Below, in pieces: positions 23,095-31,346 of a stretch of 33,507 nucleotides of DNA. A program made the position numbers and the translations under genes. The number at the start of each line of letters is the position of its first letter. Positions within the stretch are counted from its first letter, which is position 1. Below the pieces are notes generated by a model, which was not told the origin of the DNA, searched no databases, and was given only the letters and a program-made list of their open reading frames with translations. Source of the DNA: Castellaniella defragrans_A (GTDB taxonomy: Bacteria; Pseudomonadota; Gammaproteobacteria; Burkholderiales; Burkholderiaceae_B); NCBI RefSeq assembly GCF_040394755.1, contig NZ_JBEBRQ010000031.1; one strand, given 5' to 3'.

Positions 23095-23411
23095 TCGATT
23101 CGGGCTACACACTCTCGGCAATCCTGGCGATGGCAATGGTGACGATCGCCCTGCGGGCGCTGCCTTTCGTGGCTGGACGCTGGCTGCGCCGGCATGCCCT
23201 GGTGCGGAAACTGGGCAATGCCCTGCCCCTGTCCATCATGGTCCTGTTGCTATTGCATGCCGTGGTCGGCTCGGCGCGCGCAAACCCCGGCGGGATCTGG
23301 CAGGAACTCCTGGCCGTGGCGCTCGTCGTGGCGCTGCAATGGCGCACCCGCCAGACCCTGCTGAGCATCGCAGCAGGCACCGCGGTCTACGTCCTGTTGC
23401 GTAATTTCTGA
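23091..23411 (+). CDS. azlD: AzlD family exporter small subunit
   Basis: This 106-residue protein has about four transmembrane helices and fits AzlD (BrnE/YgaH-type). Typical features are the N-terminal MVTIALRALPFVAG with the conserved arginine-proline region, and the segment LGNALPLSIMVLLLLH. AGGAGG lies just before ATG at 23091, and the start overlaps the azlC stop. It is required together with AzlC for export in characterised relatives. It converges with the ABC permease gene, with about 70 bases between the stops. Confidence 0.92.
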   Translation: MIDSGYTLSAILAMAMVTIALRALPFVAGRWLRRHALVRKLGNALPLSIMVLLLLHAVVGSARANPGGIWQELLAVALVVALQWRTRQTLLSIAAGTAVYVLLRNF

Positions 23412-23482
23412 GACCCTCCCTGGCCAAGGCGGTACTCAGGGCCGCCGCGCAGTTCGGCCTGCGCCTGGCGCATCGATCCGCA

Positions 23483-24310
23483 TCACCTGGCCGCGTGCTT
23501 TTCCCGCGAGGACACGAACCACTCGCCCAGCGTGATCACGATGCAGCACAGGGCCATGAGCACCACGGAAATCGCCGCGGCCGCCGGCAAATCCGAGCCA
23601 GCTTCCGAGATCTTGCTATAGAGCAACAGCGGCAGAATATTGAGCTGGGTGCCCACCAGCGCCAACGCGGTGCCATAGGCACCCATCGCCACCGCCGCAG
23701 TCAGGCAAAAGGCCGCCACCAGGCTGGGGAAAATCTGCGGCAGCATGATGCCCAGGATGGTACGCAAGCGTCCCGCGCCCAGGGACCGCGCCACGGAAAG
23801 CTGCACCATATCGAAATTGCGCACAGCGGGCAGCAGGATCATGATCACGCGTGGAATCAGATAATAGGAATAGGCGAAGCCCAGTCCCGCGGGGGTATAG
23901 ATCAGCGCCCCGACCACGGCGGGATCGAAGCCCGCCAACGCCAGCAGTTGAGTGACGAAACCCGCGCGCCCGAATCCGAGAATAAAGCCATAGGCGACGA
24001 TCAGGCCGGAGAACGTCAGCGGCAGGGAAATGGCGAACAGCGTCGCGGTGCGCGCCCCCGGCCGCATCCGGTTCAGCCCCATGGTCGCGCAGAACCCGAC
24101 GGCCACCGAGAACAGCGGCGTCAGCGTCCCGAGAATCACCGTCCCCCACAAACCCCGCTGAAACAGTGGATCGGACAACGCTCTCGGAAAAGCGCTCCCG
24201 TCCGACAAGGCCTCGCCCAGAATCAGGATGACCGGCAGCACAAAGAACAGGCAGAACATCGCCAGCGCCGGCAAGGTGAACAAGGCGAAGCGTCGTCGCG
24301 AGAGCTGCAT
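23483..24310 (-). CDS. ABC transporter permease (last gene of the importer operon)
   Basis: This 275-residue inner-membrane permease of the binding-protein-dependent family has about six transmembrane helices. The cytoplasmic EAA-type loop is seen as VARSLGAGRLRTILGIMLPQIFPSL around residues 180-205. I chose ATG at 24310 (MQLSRRRFALFTLPA) because it gives a positively charged start before the first helix and lies 18 bases after the binding-protein stop. Its ribosome binding site is weak. It pairs with the other permease at 26496-27269 as a heterodimer. The spermidine/putrescine, iron and 2-aminoethylphosphonate permeases are the nearest style; the substrate is unknown. Confidence 0.9.
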   Translation of the reverse strand: MQLSRRRFALFTLPALAMFCLFFVLPVILILGEALSDGSAFPRALSDPLFQRGLWGTVILGTLTPLFSVAVGFCATMGLNRMRPGARTATLFAISLPLTFSGLIVAYGFILGFGRAGFVTQLLALAGFDPAVVGALIYTPAGLGFAYSYYLIPRVIMILLPAVRNFDMVQLSVARSLGAGRLRTILGIMLPQIFPSLVAAFCLTAAVAMGAYGTALALVGTQLNILPLLLYSKISEAGSDLPAAAAISVVLMALCCIVITLGEWFVSSREKHAAR

Positions 24311-24327
24311 GGCGGTTTCGTCCGGAT

Positions 24328-25404
24328 TTACTGATTCAGCACGGCGCGCGCCCAGCCCTGGTCGATAGCCGTTTTCTGCGCGGTCGCCTTGGCGATATCG
24401 ATGGGCTTGATCTGGGGCGCATCGGGCAGCTTCTCGGCCACCTCCTTGGGCAGTTCGATGCCCGGCACGGACGGCCGCACGAAGCCTTCCGCGAACGTCA
24501 CCTGACCCGGCGTGGTCATGATGTAATTCAGCCACAGCCTGCCGGCGCTCGGGTTGGGGCCGTTCTTGACGAGACTGATCGCGTAGGGCGCGGCCGCCGA
24601 GCCATCCTTGGGAATGACCACGGCAACATCGTCGCCCATGCCATCGAGATACTTGGCCTTGAGGCCGTCATTCTCGTAGCCGATCCAGATGGGAATCTCG
24701 CCCTTGAGAAATTGCGCATACGGCGTGGTGCCCACCACACGCAGCACATTGCCCGTTGCCTGCAGCTTGCCCAGATAGTCGATGCCGGGCTCGACATCAT
24801 CCATCGAGCCCTGATTGGCGAAGTTCGCCGCCAGGACGATGACCTGCCCCTGCCCGGTCGAACGCGGGTCGAGATAGACGATCGAACCCTTGTACTCGGG
24901 CTTGAGCAGGTCCTGCCACGACTGCGGCACATCCTTGACCAGCTTCTTATTCACCAGGAACGCGACATTCAGCGTGTGGATGGTAAACCATTTACCCTCC
25001 GGATCCCGCAGAGTCTCGGGCAGCCGGTCGAAATTGACTGGCTTGAAACCCTCGACCAGCCCCTTGGACACCGCATCCAGTGCTGAAGCGGCAAAGTAAT
25101 ACGCCGTGTCGGCCTGCGGCCGGTTGCGCGCCTTGTCCAATGCAACGACAGTGGCCGCCGACCCCAGATCGTTGTAGACCAGCTCGACGCCAGGATAACG
25201 TTTCTTGAAGGCGTTGAACTGCGCATTCCAGTTGGCCCAGGTCGGACCGGTATCGAAAGAGACAACCATCCCTTCCTTCTGCGCGGCTTCATACAGGGCC
25301 CTTTCACCCTGGTAAAGCTCGGGACCATCGAAAGCATGGGCCACACCCGCGGCCAGGCATAATGCGGCCGCGGTGGCGGCGCCGGCAATTCTGAAGGTTT
25401 TCAC
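24328..25404 (-). CDS. ABC transporter periplasmic substrate-binding protein
   Basis: This 358-residue binding protein has a signal peptide (MKTFRIAGAATAAALCLAAG...AHA, cleavage near residue 24). The mature part resembles family 1/6 extracellular binding proteins: an N-terminal ALYEAAQKEGMVVSFDTGP, the hinge region FTIHTLNVAFLVNKKLVKDVP, and SWQDLLKPEYKGSIVYLDPRSTGQG, all typical of Fe3+/polyamine/aminoethylphosphonate-type proteins. The start codon is GTG at 25404, with TAGGAG upstream, chosen because it begins the signal peptide. It is third in the operon, between the ATPase and the second permease, an unusual position. Ligand identity is not resolvable by eye. Confidence 0.9.
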   Translation of the reverse strand: MKTFRIAGAATAAALCLAAGVAHAFDGPELYQGERALYEAAQKEGMVVSFDTGPTWANWNAQFNAFKKRYPGVELVYNDLGSAATVVALDKARNRPQADTAYYFAASALDAVSKGLVEGFKPVNFDRLPETLRDPEGKWFTIHTLNVAFLVNKKLVKDVPQSWQDLLKPEYKGSIVYLDPRSTGQGQVIVLAANFANQGSMDDVEPGIDYLGKLQATGNVLRVVGTTPYAQFLKGEIPIWIGYENDGLKAKYLDGMGDDVAVVIPKDGSAAAPYAISLVKNGPNPSAGRLWLNYIMTTPGQVTFAEGFVRPSVPGIELPKEVAEKLPDAPQIKPIDIAKATAQKTAIDQGWARAVLNQ

Positions 25405-25414
25405 GTTCGTTCTC

Positions 25415-26476
25415 CTAGGTGGCGGTGATGGAATCCGAGGATCGCTCGGGGGGCAGCAAACGAATCGATTGGGGAGGCACCATGATGGTGTCGAAAGGCG
25501 CCCTGGAATGAGTATCGATGCGCACCAGACCCTCGCCCACGGCCAGATCGACGCGGCGGGCGGCGCCCAGGAAGCGATCGGTCCGCACCTGCCCATTCAG
25601 AACATTGGTAGCCGCCAGCGCAAGATCGCCAGGCAGGATGGCCTCCGGACGAATCAGCACCGTCACCGGCGCATCGGCCGCATGTCCGCCGACATCACAG
25701 GCCAGGACGCCGATCGGCGTGCGCACGCCGCGCCGGTCGGGGCTGACACGGCCATCCCACAGATTGGCCTGGCCGATGAACGAAGCGACCCAGCGATTCG
25801 CGGGGCGATCGTAGAGATCCTTCGGGGTGCCGATCTGGACGATCCGCCCCGCGCGCATGATGGCGATACGGTCGGCGATCGACAGAGCCTCCTCCTGATC
25901 GTGGGTGATGTGCAGCGTGGCGATATTGGCGGCACGTTGGACGCGCAGAATTTCCTCGCGCATCTCGACCCGCAAGGCGGCGTCCAGGGCCGACAACGGC
26001 TCATCCAGCAAGAGGGCGCTGGGCGAGAACACCAACGCGCGCGCCAGCGCGATCCGCTGCTGCTGCCCGCCCGACATGGCCGCCGGCATACTATGCGCCC
26101 ATTGGCCGAGGCCGACGCGATCGAGGGCCTGCGCCGCGCGCGACTGGCGCTCGATCCGCGCCTGGCCGCGGATCTTGAGGGGATAGGCCACATTGTCCAG
26201 CGCCGACATGTGGGGAAACAGTCCATAGGACTGAAACACCACCCCCAGCCGGCGCTTTTCCGGCGGCAAGTCGGTGATGTCCTGGTCGCCGACGATGATG
26301 CGCCCGGCGCTGGGCCGGGCAAACCCCGCGAGCAGTTTGAGCAGCGTCGTCTTGCCCGACCCCGAAGGGCCGATGACGGCCAGGAATTCCCCGTCGCCGA
26401 TCGCCAGGTCGACACCGGATACCCCATTGGAGCTGCCGGGATAGCGGTAATCAATGGACTGGAACTGAATGGACAT
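25415..26476 (-). CDS. ABC transporter ATP-binding protein
   Basis: This 353-residue importer ATPase of the PotA/FbpC/PhnT style energises uptake with the two flanking permeases. Walker A is GPSGSGKTT at residues 36-44, the Q-loop is VVFQSYGLFPHM, the signature is MSGGQQQRIALARAL, Walker B is ALLLDEPLSALD, and the switch histidine is in HITHDQEEAL. A C-terminal TOBE-type region (about 240-353) is present. ATG at 26476 has GGGAG upstream. It follows the permease stop by about 19 bases and precedes the binding-protein start by 10, so it is clearly part of the operon. Confidence 0.95.
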   Translation of the reverse strand: MSIQFQSIDYRYPGSSNGVSGVDLAIGDGEFLAVIGPSGSGKTTLLKLLAGFARPSAGRIIVGDQDITDLPPEKRRLGVVFQSYGLFPHMSALDNVAYPLKIRGQARIERQSRAAQALDRVGLGQWAHSMPAAMSGGQQQRIALARALVFSPSALLLDEPLSALDAALRVEMREEILRVQRAANIATLHITHDQEEALSIADRIAIMRAGRIVQIGTPKDLYDRPANRWVASFIGQANLWDGRVSPDRRGVRTPIGVLACDVGGHAADAPVTVLIRPEAILPGDLALAATNVLNGQVRTDRFLGAARRVDLAVGEGLVRIDTHSRAPFDTIMVPPQSIRLLPPERSSDSITAT

Positions 26477-26495
26477 GAAAACTCCCGGGTTTGAC

Positions 26496-27269
26496 TCAGG
26501 CCCGCCGGCTGGATACCGAGGCCGTCAATGAACTGGCGCAGGACGCCAGGATGGCCAACAGCAATAGCACTACGGTCGCCGCGCAGGCAAAACCCGTGGC
26601 GCCGTAGAAGGCCTGCAACAGCACGACGGGATACGTGCGGGACATGAAACCCGAAATCAGGTTGGAAATCTGGAATTCACCGATCGACAGCGCGGCAACC
26701 GTCAGCAGCGAGGACAACACACTGGTGCCCAGAAGCGGCAGCACGATGTCCTTGAGACGCGTCCAGAACGGCGCGCTGAGCGTGGCGGCAACCTGTTCGT
26801 AGTCGTACAACCGCAATTGCTGCATGTCGGCCAGCACGGTATTGACGGTATAAGGCAGCGTCAGGATGACATGGGCGGCGATCAGCAGGCCGATGCTCCC
26901 CAGCCACGGCGCGGTGTCCGAGGAAAAAACCAGGATGAAGCCAAAGCCCAGCACCAGATCCGGCACCGCGATCGGCAACAGCGCCATGATCTTGGCCGCC
27001 AGCCGCACCCCGCGCCGCGCGCTGGAATAAATAGCGTAGGCCAGCGGCAGCCCGATCAGGACATTGAACACACCTGTTGCGATCACCACCTTGATGCTCG
27101 TGACGAACGCGCGCTGGAAACTCGGATCAGCTGCAACCTCCAGGTACCACCGGGTCGTGAAACCATGGGGCAGTAGCGTGTTGCTCCAGGACTCGCCGAA
27201 GGAACCGACAAACAGCAACGCGATCGGCGTAGCCAGGAACAGCAGGTAGGCAAAGGTGATCAGCAGCAT
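26496..27269 (-). CDS. ABC transporter permease (first gene of the importer operon)
   Basis: This 257-residue permease has about six transmembrane helices and an EAA-like loop at YEQVAATLSAPFWTRLKDIVLPLLG. It begins directly in the first helix (MLLITFAYLLFLATPIALLF), normal for the PotC/PhnV type. The ribosome binding site is poor, so an alternative start is possible, but no upstream in-frame start fits better. It is the first gene of the permease-ATPase-binding protein-permease unit. A 10-bp motif shared with the DeoR promoter lies about 50 bases upstream of the start, suggesting control by that regulator. Confidence 0.9.
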   Translation of the reverse strand: MLLITFAYLLFLATPIALLFVGSFGESWSNTLLPHGFTTRWYLEVAADPSFQRAFVTSIKVVIATGVFNVLIGLPLAYAIYSSARRGVRLAAKIMALLPIAVPDLVLGFGFILVFSSDTAPWLGSIGLLIAAHVILTLPYTVNTVLADMQQLRLYDYEQVAATLSAPFWTRLKDIVLPLLGTSVLSSLLTVAALSIGEFQISNLISGFMSRTYPVVLLQAFYGATGFACAATVVLLLLAILASCASSLTASVSSRRA

Positions 27270-27303
27270 CGCATGACATCCACGCAGCCCACTCTTGAAT
27301 CGA

Positions 27304-27325
27304 GTGTCATATTACTTACATTATG
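27304..27325 (-). promoter_or_regulatory. Candidate DeoR-type operator upstream of the ABC operon
   Basis: On the minus strand CATAATGTAA runs from 27325 to 27316, identical to the motif at 28045-28054. Six bases on, TGACAC matches TTACAT at four of six positions, giving ATGTAA-N6-TGACAC beside the perfect ATGTAA-N6-TTACAT of the other site. It lies in the 75-base gap between the LOG-like gene and the first permease. Binding by the adjacent DeoR regulator is inferred. Confidence 0.55.
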
Positions 27326-27344
27326 GAGAGGCCGGGAGTCATTT

Positions 27345-28010
27345 TCATGACAAAACACTACCCGCATCCCGTTGCCCGGAATCGATGCGCAGCAGATATT
27401 CAGCCGTGCGCCGGAGCGCATCATCGACCGATGCGCAGGAAATGACGCCGGGTATTTGCGGCGCATCCCCCAGAGACAGCACCATATGGCCGAACTGCAG
27501 GCCAAAGGCGATCTCGGACATGGTGCCGTACCCTCCCCCGACCGCGATCAGCACAGGGCACGCCTGGGCGATGATGGCATTGCGCGCCTTGCCGATGCCG
27601 GAGGCGAGCGGGATGCGGACATAGGGATTGGCATGGCGCCAATCATTGTCCGGCAGCAGACCGATCGGCTGCCCGCCCGCCTGCAAGTGCCCTTTCGCCG
27701 CGGCCTCCATGACGCCGTTGCGCCCGCCACACAGCAATTGCAGACCATGATGCGCCAGCGCCGCACCCAGCGCCTCGGCCGTCCGGTATTCCCGCTCCGA
27801 GGCCGCGCGCGGGCCGACCACGGCAACCGGAACCAGGCGCGCCATGTCCGCCAGCGCCCGCAGGGCCTCGCAGGCATCCACCGCGCGCAAGTCCGCCGGC
27901 GCCGCCTCCTGCGCAAGCGTCCAGCGCCAGGCCCAGGGATCGAACTGCAATGCGGTCCCGGCATACAAGGTCCGCGCCCGCGGGGACCAGAAAAGGGTCG
28001 AAGCACTCAT
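27345..28010 (-). CDS. LOG-like nucleotide-binding (SLOG/TIGR00725-type) protein
   Basis: This 221-residue protein has a Rossmann-like fold of the LOG (cytokinin-activating, lysine-decarboxylase-like) superfamily. Key motifs are LLCGGRNGVMEAAAKG (GGxxGxME) near residue 95 and LIAVGGGYGTMSEIAFGL near residue 158, a variant of the family PGGxGTxxE. Some LOG proteins cleave nucleoside monophosphates to base plus ribose 5-phosphate; others bind nucleotides or cofactors, so the activity here is not proven. ATG at 28010 was chosen; an in-frame TTG at 28022 is possible. The N-terminal 50 residues are extra to the core. It lies between the DeoR gene (divergent) and the ABC operon (same strand). Confidence 0.82.
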   Translation of the reverse strand: MSASTLFWSPRARTLYAGTALQFDPWAWRWTLAQEAAPADLRAVDACEALRALADMARLVPVAVVGPRAASEREYRTAEALGAALAHHGLQLLCGGRNGVMEAAAKGHLQAGGQPIGLLPDNDWRHANPYVRIPLASGIGKARNAIIAQACPVLIAVGGGYGTMSEIAFGLQFGHMVLSLGDAPQIPGVISCASVDDALRRTAEYLLRIDSGQRDAGSVLS

Positions 28011-28044
28011 GTCAACTGTCAAACGATGTAGGATAAAGGATCCG

Positions 28045-28066
28045 CATAATGTAAATTATCTTACAT
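28045..28066 (+). promoter_or_regulatory. Candidate operator between the DeoR and LOG genes
   Basis: CATAATGTAA at 28045-28054 contains the first arm of a perfect dyad ATGTAA (28049-28054), six bases, TTACAT (28061-28066). It ends four bases before the DeoR ATG and sits in the 60-base gap between the divergent genes, so one site could control both. The same ten bases recur upstream of the ABC operon. Autoregulation by the DeoR protein is the simplest reading. Confidence 0.6.
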
Positions 28067-28070
28067 CACA

Positions 28071-28907
28071 ATGCCAAATTCTTTTTCAGAACCCGCCCAC
28101 TTGAACAAGCGACAGGCCGAGATCCTCCGGATCGTCACACGGCAAGGCTACGCCACGATCGATGCCCTCGCGAACCAGTTCGACACCTCCCATCAGACCA
28201 TCCGGCGCGACATCATCTTCATGGACCACGCCGGCCTTCTCAAGCGATTCCATGGTGGCGCTGGCATTGTCGATGGCCGGGTGCGCCTGCGCTATGACGA
28301 CAAGCGACACCTCGCCATCGACGCCAAACGCGCAATCGCAACCGAAGCCGCACGCTGGGTCGGCGAAAAAAAGACCATCTTCATCGATGTGGGCACCACC
28401 GCCGAAGCCCTCGCCCAGTGCCTGCTGCCCCATCAAGTCCGGTGCCGCGTCGTCACCCCGAACCTAAACGTAGGACTGGCCCTGGCCGGGCATCCGACGA
28501 TCGAAACCATCGTCGCGGGCGGTATGGTGCGCACCCGGGATGGCGCCGTAGTCGGCCCACAGGCGATCGCACTCATCCAGCAGTTCAGCTTCGACTACGC
28601 CTTCATCGGACTCTCGGGATTCGACACCGACGGCGCGCCGATGGATTTCGATCTGGACAAGGTACTGGTCAAACGCGCGGCGATCGCCCGCGCCGCGACC
28701 ACCGTCGCCCTCGCCGACTCCAGCAAATACCGGCGCCAGGCCAGCATCCGGCTTGCCAACACCGGTGATCTGGATCAATTGCTCTCGGATGCGCGGCCGC
28801 CCGCCGCACTGGCGCGCACCCTGGGCGATGCCGGCGTGGAGCTCATTCTCGTCCCCGATGTCCAGCCGGCCAAACCCGCAACCCACACAACCGAGCCCGC
28901 AGGCTGA
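28071..28907 (+). CDS. DeoR/GlpR-family transcriptional regulator
   Basis: This 278-residue regulator has the DeoR helix-turn-helix (about 12-67: NKRQAEILRIVTRQG, then ALANQFDTSHQTIRRDI and LLKRFHGGAG). A C-terminal sugar-isomerase-like sensor domain follows (about 90-245, IFIDVGTTAEALAQCL). DeoR-family proteins usually bind phosphorylated sugars or related intermediates and repress until induced. It lies divergent to the LOG-like gene and the ABC operon, and its likely operator recurs in both gaps. No Shine-Dalgarno sequence precedes ATG at 28071; a dyad ends four bases upstream, so the leader must be short. It converges with the MFS gene. Confidence 0.93.
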   Translation: MPNSFSEPAHLNKRQAEILRIVTRQGYATIDALANQFDTSHQTIRRDIIFMDHAGLLKRFHGGAGIVDGRVRLRYDDKRHLAIDAKRAIATEAARWVGEKKTIFIDVGTTAEALAQCLLPHQVRCRVVTPNLNVGLALAGHPTIETIVAGGMVRTRDGAVVGPQAIALIQQFSFDYAFIGLSGFDTDGAPMDFDLDKVLVKRAAIARAATTVALADSSKYRRQASIRLANTGDLDQLLSDARPPAALARTLGDAGVELILVPDVQPAKPATHTTEPAG

Positions 28908-28952
28908 CCCGGCCTGGCAACGCCATGAGCGACAGTGCCAGGACGCGGCTGT

Positions 28953-30230
28953 CTACCTCGAACCACCCGCTGCCGCCACCCGATCCCCCGGTGGCATGGG
29001 CTCCGGCATGAAACGCCAGGCAATCAGCCAGCCGATCGACAATGCCACGACCAGGAGGGCGACCGTCCCCGGCCACCCGCCCAGGTCATACGCAAGACCA
29101 CAGCCCCAGGCGCCCACGAAACCGCCGCAATAGTAAGCGGCATAATACAAACCGCTGGCCAGCGAACGGCCGCTGGTGACGCGGCTGGCGATGAAGCTCA
29201 TGATGGATGACTGGGTGACGAACACCCCGCAGGCGGCCACCGCCAGGGACACGACGATCCCCCAGGATGAATGAGAGAGCGACCCCAGCACCCCCAGTAT
29301 CGAAAGAGCCACGGCCAGCAGCACCATGCGCCGGACACCGATGCGCGGAATGAGATGCCCGGCCAAAGGCGTGACGAACACGCCCAGCAGATACACACTG
29401 AAAACATTGGCCAGGTTACCCGGACTGAAGTAATAAGGAGCCGCCGCCAGATGCAGATTGACGAAAGTGAACATCCCGACCAGAAAGAACAGAACTGTGA
29501 ACCCCAGCGCGCACGCAGCACGCAGCGACGGGTTGCGCAGCAGCTGCCCCAGCGTCGTCAACCCGCTCGAGAAACGCGCATTGGCGACAAAGTGGCGCGA
29601 AGCGGGCAGCCCGCGCCATACCAGCCAGGCTCCCGCGAAATTGAGTACCGCCATCACGCCAAAGGCCGTGCGCCATTCCATGAACTCGGTCAGATGCCCC
29701 AGCAGGAAACGGCCCAGGAAACCACCCAGCACCGTTCCCGCTACATAGCCGGTCATGACCCGCACCATCGACGCCCCCCGGAACTCCTCACCGATATAGG
29801 CAATGATCACTACCGACACCCCGGGAACGGCCAGGCCTTGCAGGAATCGCAGGGCCCAAAGCCCATGGATCGTTTGCACCTGAGTCATCAAGGCCGTCGG
29901 AATGGCGAGCGCAAAAACCGAAACCACCACCAGCCACTTGCGGCCCATCGCGTCCGACAACATGCCGATGAATGGCGATATCAAGGCGACAGCCAGCACG
30001 GTCATCCCCACCGCATTGCCGATCTGGACTACCGAAGCGTTCAAATCCCGCTGCAACTGGGGCAAGACAGACTGCACGGAATAGACCTGGAGAAAGGCGA
30101 ACACGCCGATCAGCGCCACGGTCAGCATCAGAGGGACCGTCAGGGAATAATAATCATCCGGGGAAGCGGCCGCCGACGGACCAGCGGAATCGGGGCGCGC
30201 GGCGCGCGCAGGCGAGCGAAGCTTGGGCAT
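28953..30230 (-). CDS. MFS transporter, YnfM-like DHA1 family
   Basis: This 425-residue major facilitator has about twelve transmembrane segments. Motif A is visible as GMLSDAMGRKWLVV between helices 2 and 3. YSVQSVLPQLQRDLNASV in the first helix region resembles the YnfM/arabinose-efflux-like DHA1 group. The N-terminus is a 30-residue soluble extension rich in alanine and serine. The start is uncertain: ATG at 30230 is given, with an in-frame ATG at 30248 as alternative, and neither has a strong ribosome binding site. It follows the LysR gene on the same strand by about 120 bases, so it may be controlled by or cotranscribed with it. The substrate is unknown. Confidence 0.87.
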   Translation of the reverse strand: MPKLRSPARAARPDSAGPSAAASPDDYYSLTVPLMLTVALIGVFAFLQVYSVQSVLPQLQRDLNASVVQIGNAVGMTVLAVALISPFIGMLSDAMGRKWLVVVSVFALAIPTALMTQVQTIHGLWALRFLQGLAVPGVSVVIIAYIGEEFRGASMVRVMTGYVAGTVLGGFLGRFLLGHLTEFMEWRTAFGVMAVLNFAGAWLVWRGLPASRHFVANARFSSGLTTLGQLLRNPSLRAACALGFTVLFFLVGMFTFVNLHLAAAPYYFSPGNLANVFSVYLLGVFVTPLAGHLIPRIGVRRMVLLAVALSILGVLGSLSHSSWGIVVSLAVAACGVFVTQSSIMSFIASRVTSGRSLASGLYYAAYYCGGFVGAWGCGLAYDLGGWPGTVALLVVALSIGWLIAWRFMPEPMPPGDRVAAAGGSR

Positions 30231-30351
30231 GGCGTACGACGGATCCATTCGATGAGAGGCGGCTGAAACATGCCGACATAGCCTTGCGCCGGGCCGCAAC
30301 CCCTACATCATATGACTTTCCACCGGATTTATTCAGAGATGCCCGGCGTCC

Positions 30352-31230
30352 TCAATAAGCCTGCATGACAAAAGAACACAGCCGGATGAGATCTTGCGAC
30401 ATATCTCCGGCACGGGTCATCATCAGCGTCACGGATACAACGCCGGGATCGCTGATCGTCCGGTATGCGACATCGCTGCGCGCCAGACGCTGGGCCGCAT
30501 ACGGAACAATCGCGATGCCGACACCCGCCGCAGCCAATCCGATGGCCGTTTGCAATCCGTTGGTTTCATAAGTATTCGCGACGGAAAGGCCGCGAACCCG
30601 GAAATGCGCAAGCACCTGATCCGCAAAGCTGGGCCTTGGATATCCTGGATAGAGAATCACAGTTTCCCGCGCCAAAGCCGCCATGGAAACACTTTCGGCT
30701 TTGGCCAGCTCGCTACCGACGGGCAGCGCGACCACCATCGGTTTTTCATGGATGAGCGTCGAAACCAGCTCATCGGATTCAATTTTGATACACCCAAAGC
30801 CGACATCGATGCGCCCCGAAAGCAACGCTTCGGCCTGTTGCACGGATGTGAGTTCCGAGAGGCTGATCTCGACCTCTGGATTGCCCCCCTTGAAAAGATG
30901 AACCACTTTCAATAGATCGCCATACACCAGCGAAGGGGCGAACCCGATGCCGATCGAGCGCCGCTGATCCATACCCAGTTGTTGGGCCGCCTTGGTGAGC
31001 TTCTGTACCCGGGACAGGATCTGCACAGATTGTTCGTAAAAGAAAACTCCGGCGCGCGTCAGTGCGAACGGCCGACAGGATCGGTCGATCAGGGCGACAC
31101 CCAGCTCCTCCTCCAGCTGTTGAATCTGGCGTGACAATGGAGGCTGCGCGATATGGAGCCGCTCCGCAGCCCGGGTAAAGTTCTGCGTTTCCGCCAGGAC
31201 CTTGAAGTAACGCAAATGCCGGAGTTCCAT
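30352..31230 (-). CDS. LysR-family transcriptional regulator
   Basis: This 292-residue LysR-type regulator has the N-terminal winged helix (MELRHLRYFKVLAETQNFTRAAERLHIAQPPLSRQI, about residues 1-60) and a type 2 periplasmic-binding-like effector domain from about residue 90. It resembles the CatM/BenM subgroup (FTRAAERLHIAQPPLSRQIQ), which often responds to aromatic compounds; the effector here is unknown. ATG at 31230 has GAGG upstream. It lies before the MFS gene on the same strand and faces an AT-rich intergenic region with symmetrical repeats, where it may autoregulate. Confidence 0.93.
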   Translation of the reverse strand: MELRHLRYFKVLAETQNFTRAAERLHIAQPPLSRQIQQLEEELGVALIDRSCRPFALTRAGVFFYEQSVQILSRVQKLTKAAQQLGMDQRRSIGIGFAPSLVYGDLLKVVHLFKGGNPEVEISLSELTSVQQAEALLSGRIDVGFGCIKIESDELVSTLIHEKPMVVALPVGSELAKAESVSMAALARETVILYPGYPRPSFADQVLAHFRVRGLSVANTYETNGLQTAIGLAAAGVGIAIVPYAAQRLARSDVAYRTISDPGVVSVTLMMTRAGDMSQDLIRLCSFVMQAY

Positions 31231-31246
31231 GAATACCTCAAATATC

Positions 31247-31321
31247 TATTTAAAGTAAATATTTGTAGTGAATAATTTTATTTACTTACTGCAAGCGTTT
31301 AATAATCTTATTTAAAGTAAA
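31247..31321. repeat. Repeated palindromic motifs in the AT-rich lysR upstream region
   Basis: TATTTAAAGTAAA occurs at 31247-31259 and again at 31309-31321, 62 bases apart and in the same orientation. The first copy is part of a perfect 6-3-6 palindrome TATTTA-AAG-TAAATA (31247-31261). TATTTACTT at 31279-31287 is the inverse of AAGTAAATA at 31253-31261. These could be LysR binding sites. The block is very AT-rich against GC-rich surroundings. Confidence 0.6.
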
Positions 31322-31330
31322 GTCATGCTA

Positions 31331-31346
31331 GATTATATATATAATC
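31331..31346. repeat. Perfect 16-bp AT palindrome
   Basis: GATTATATATATAATC is its own reverse complement and lies just before the transposase-like frame. It may be a leftover of insertion, since IS630-type elements target TA, or part of a regulatory site. No element boundary could be assigned. Confidence 0.5.
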
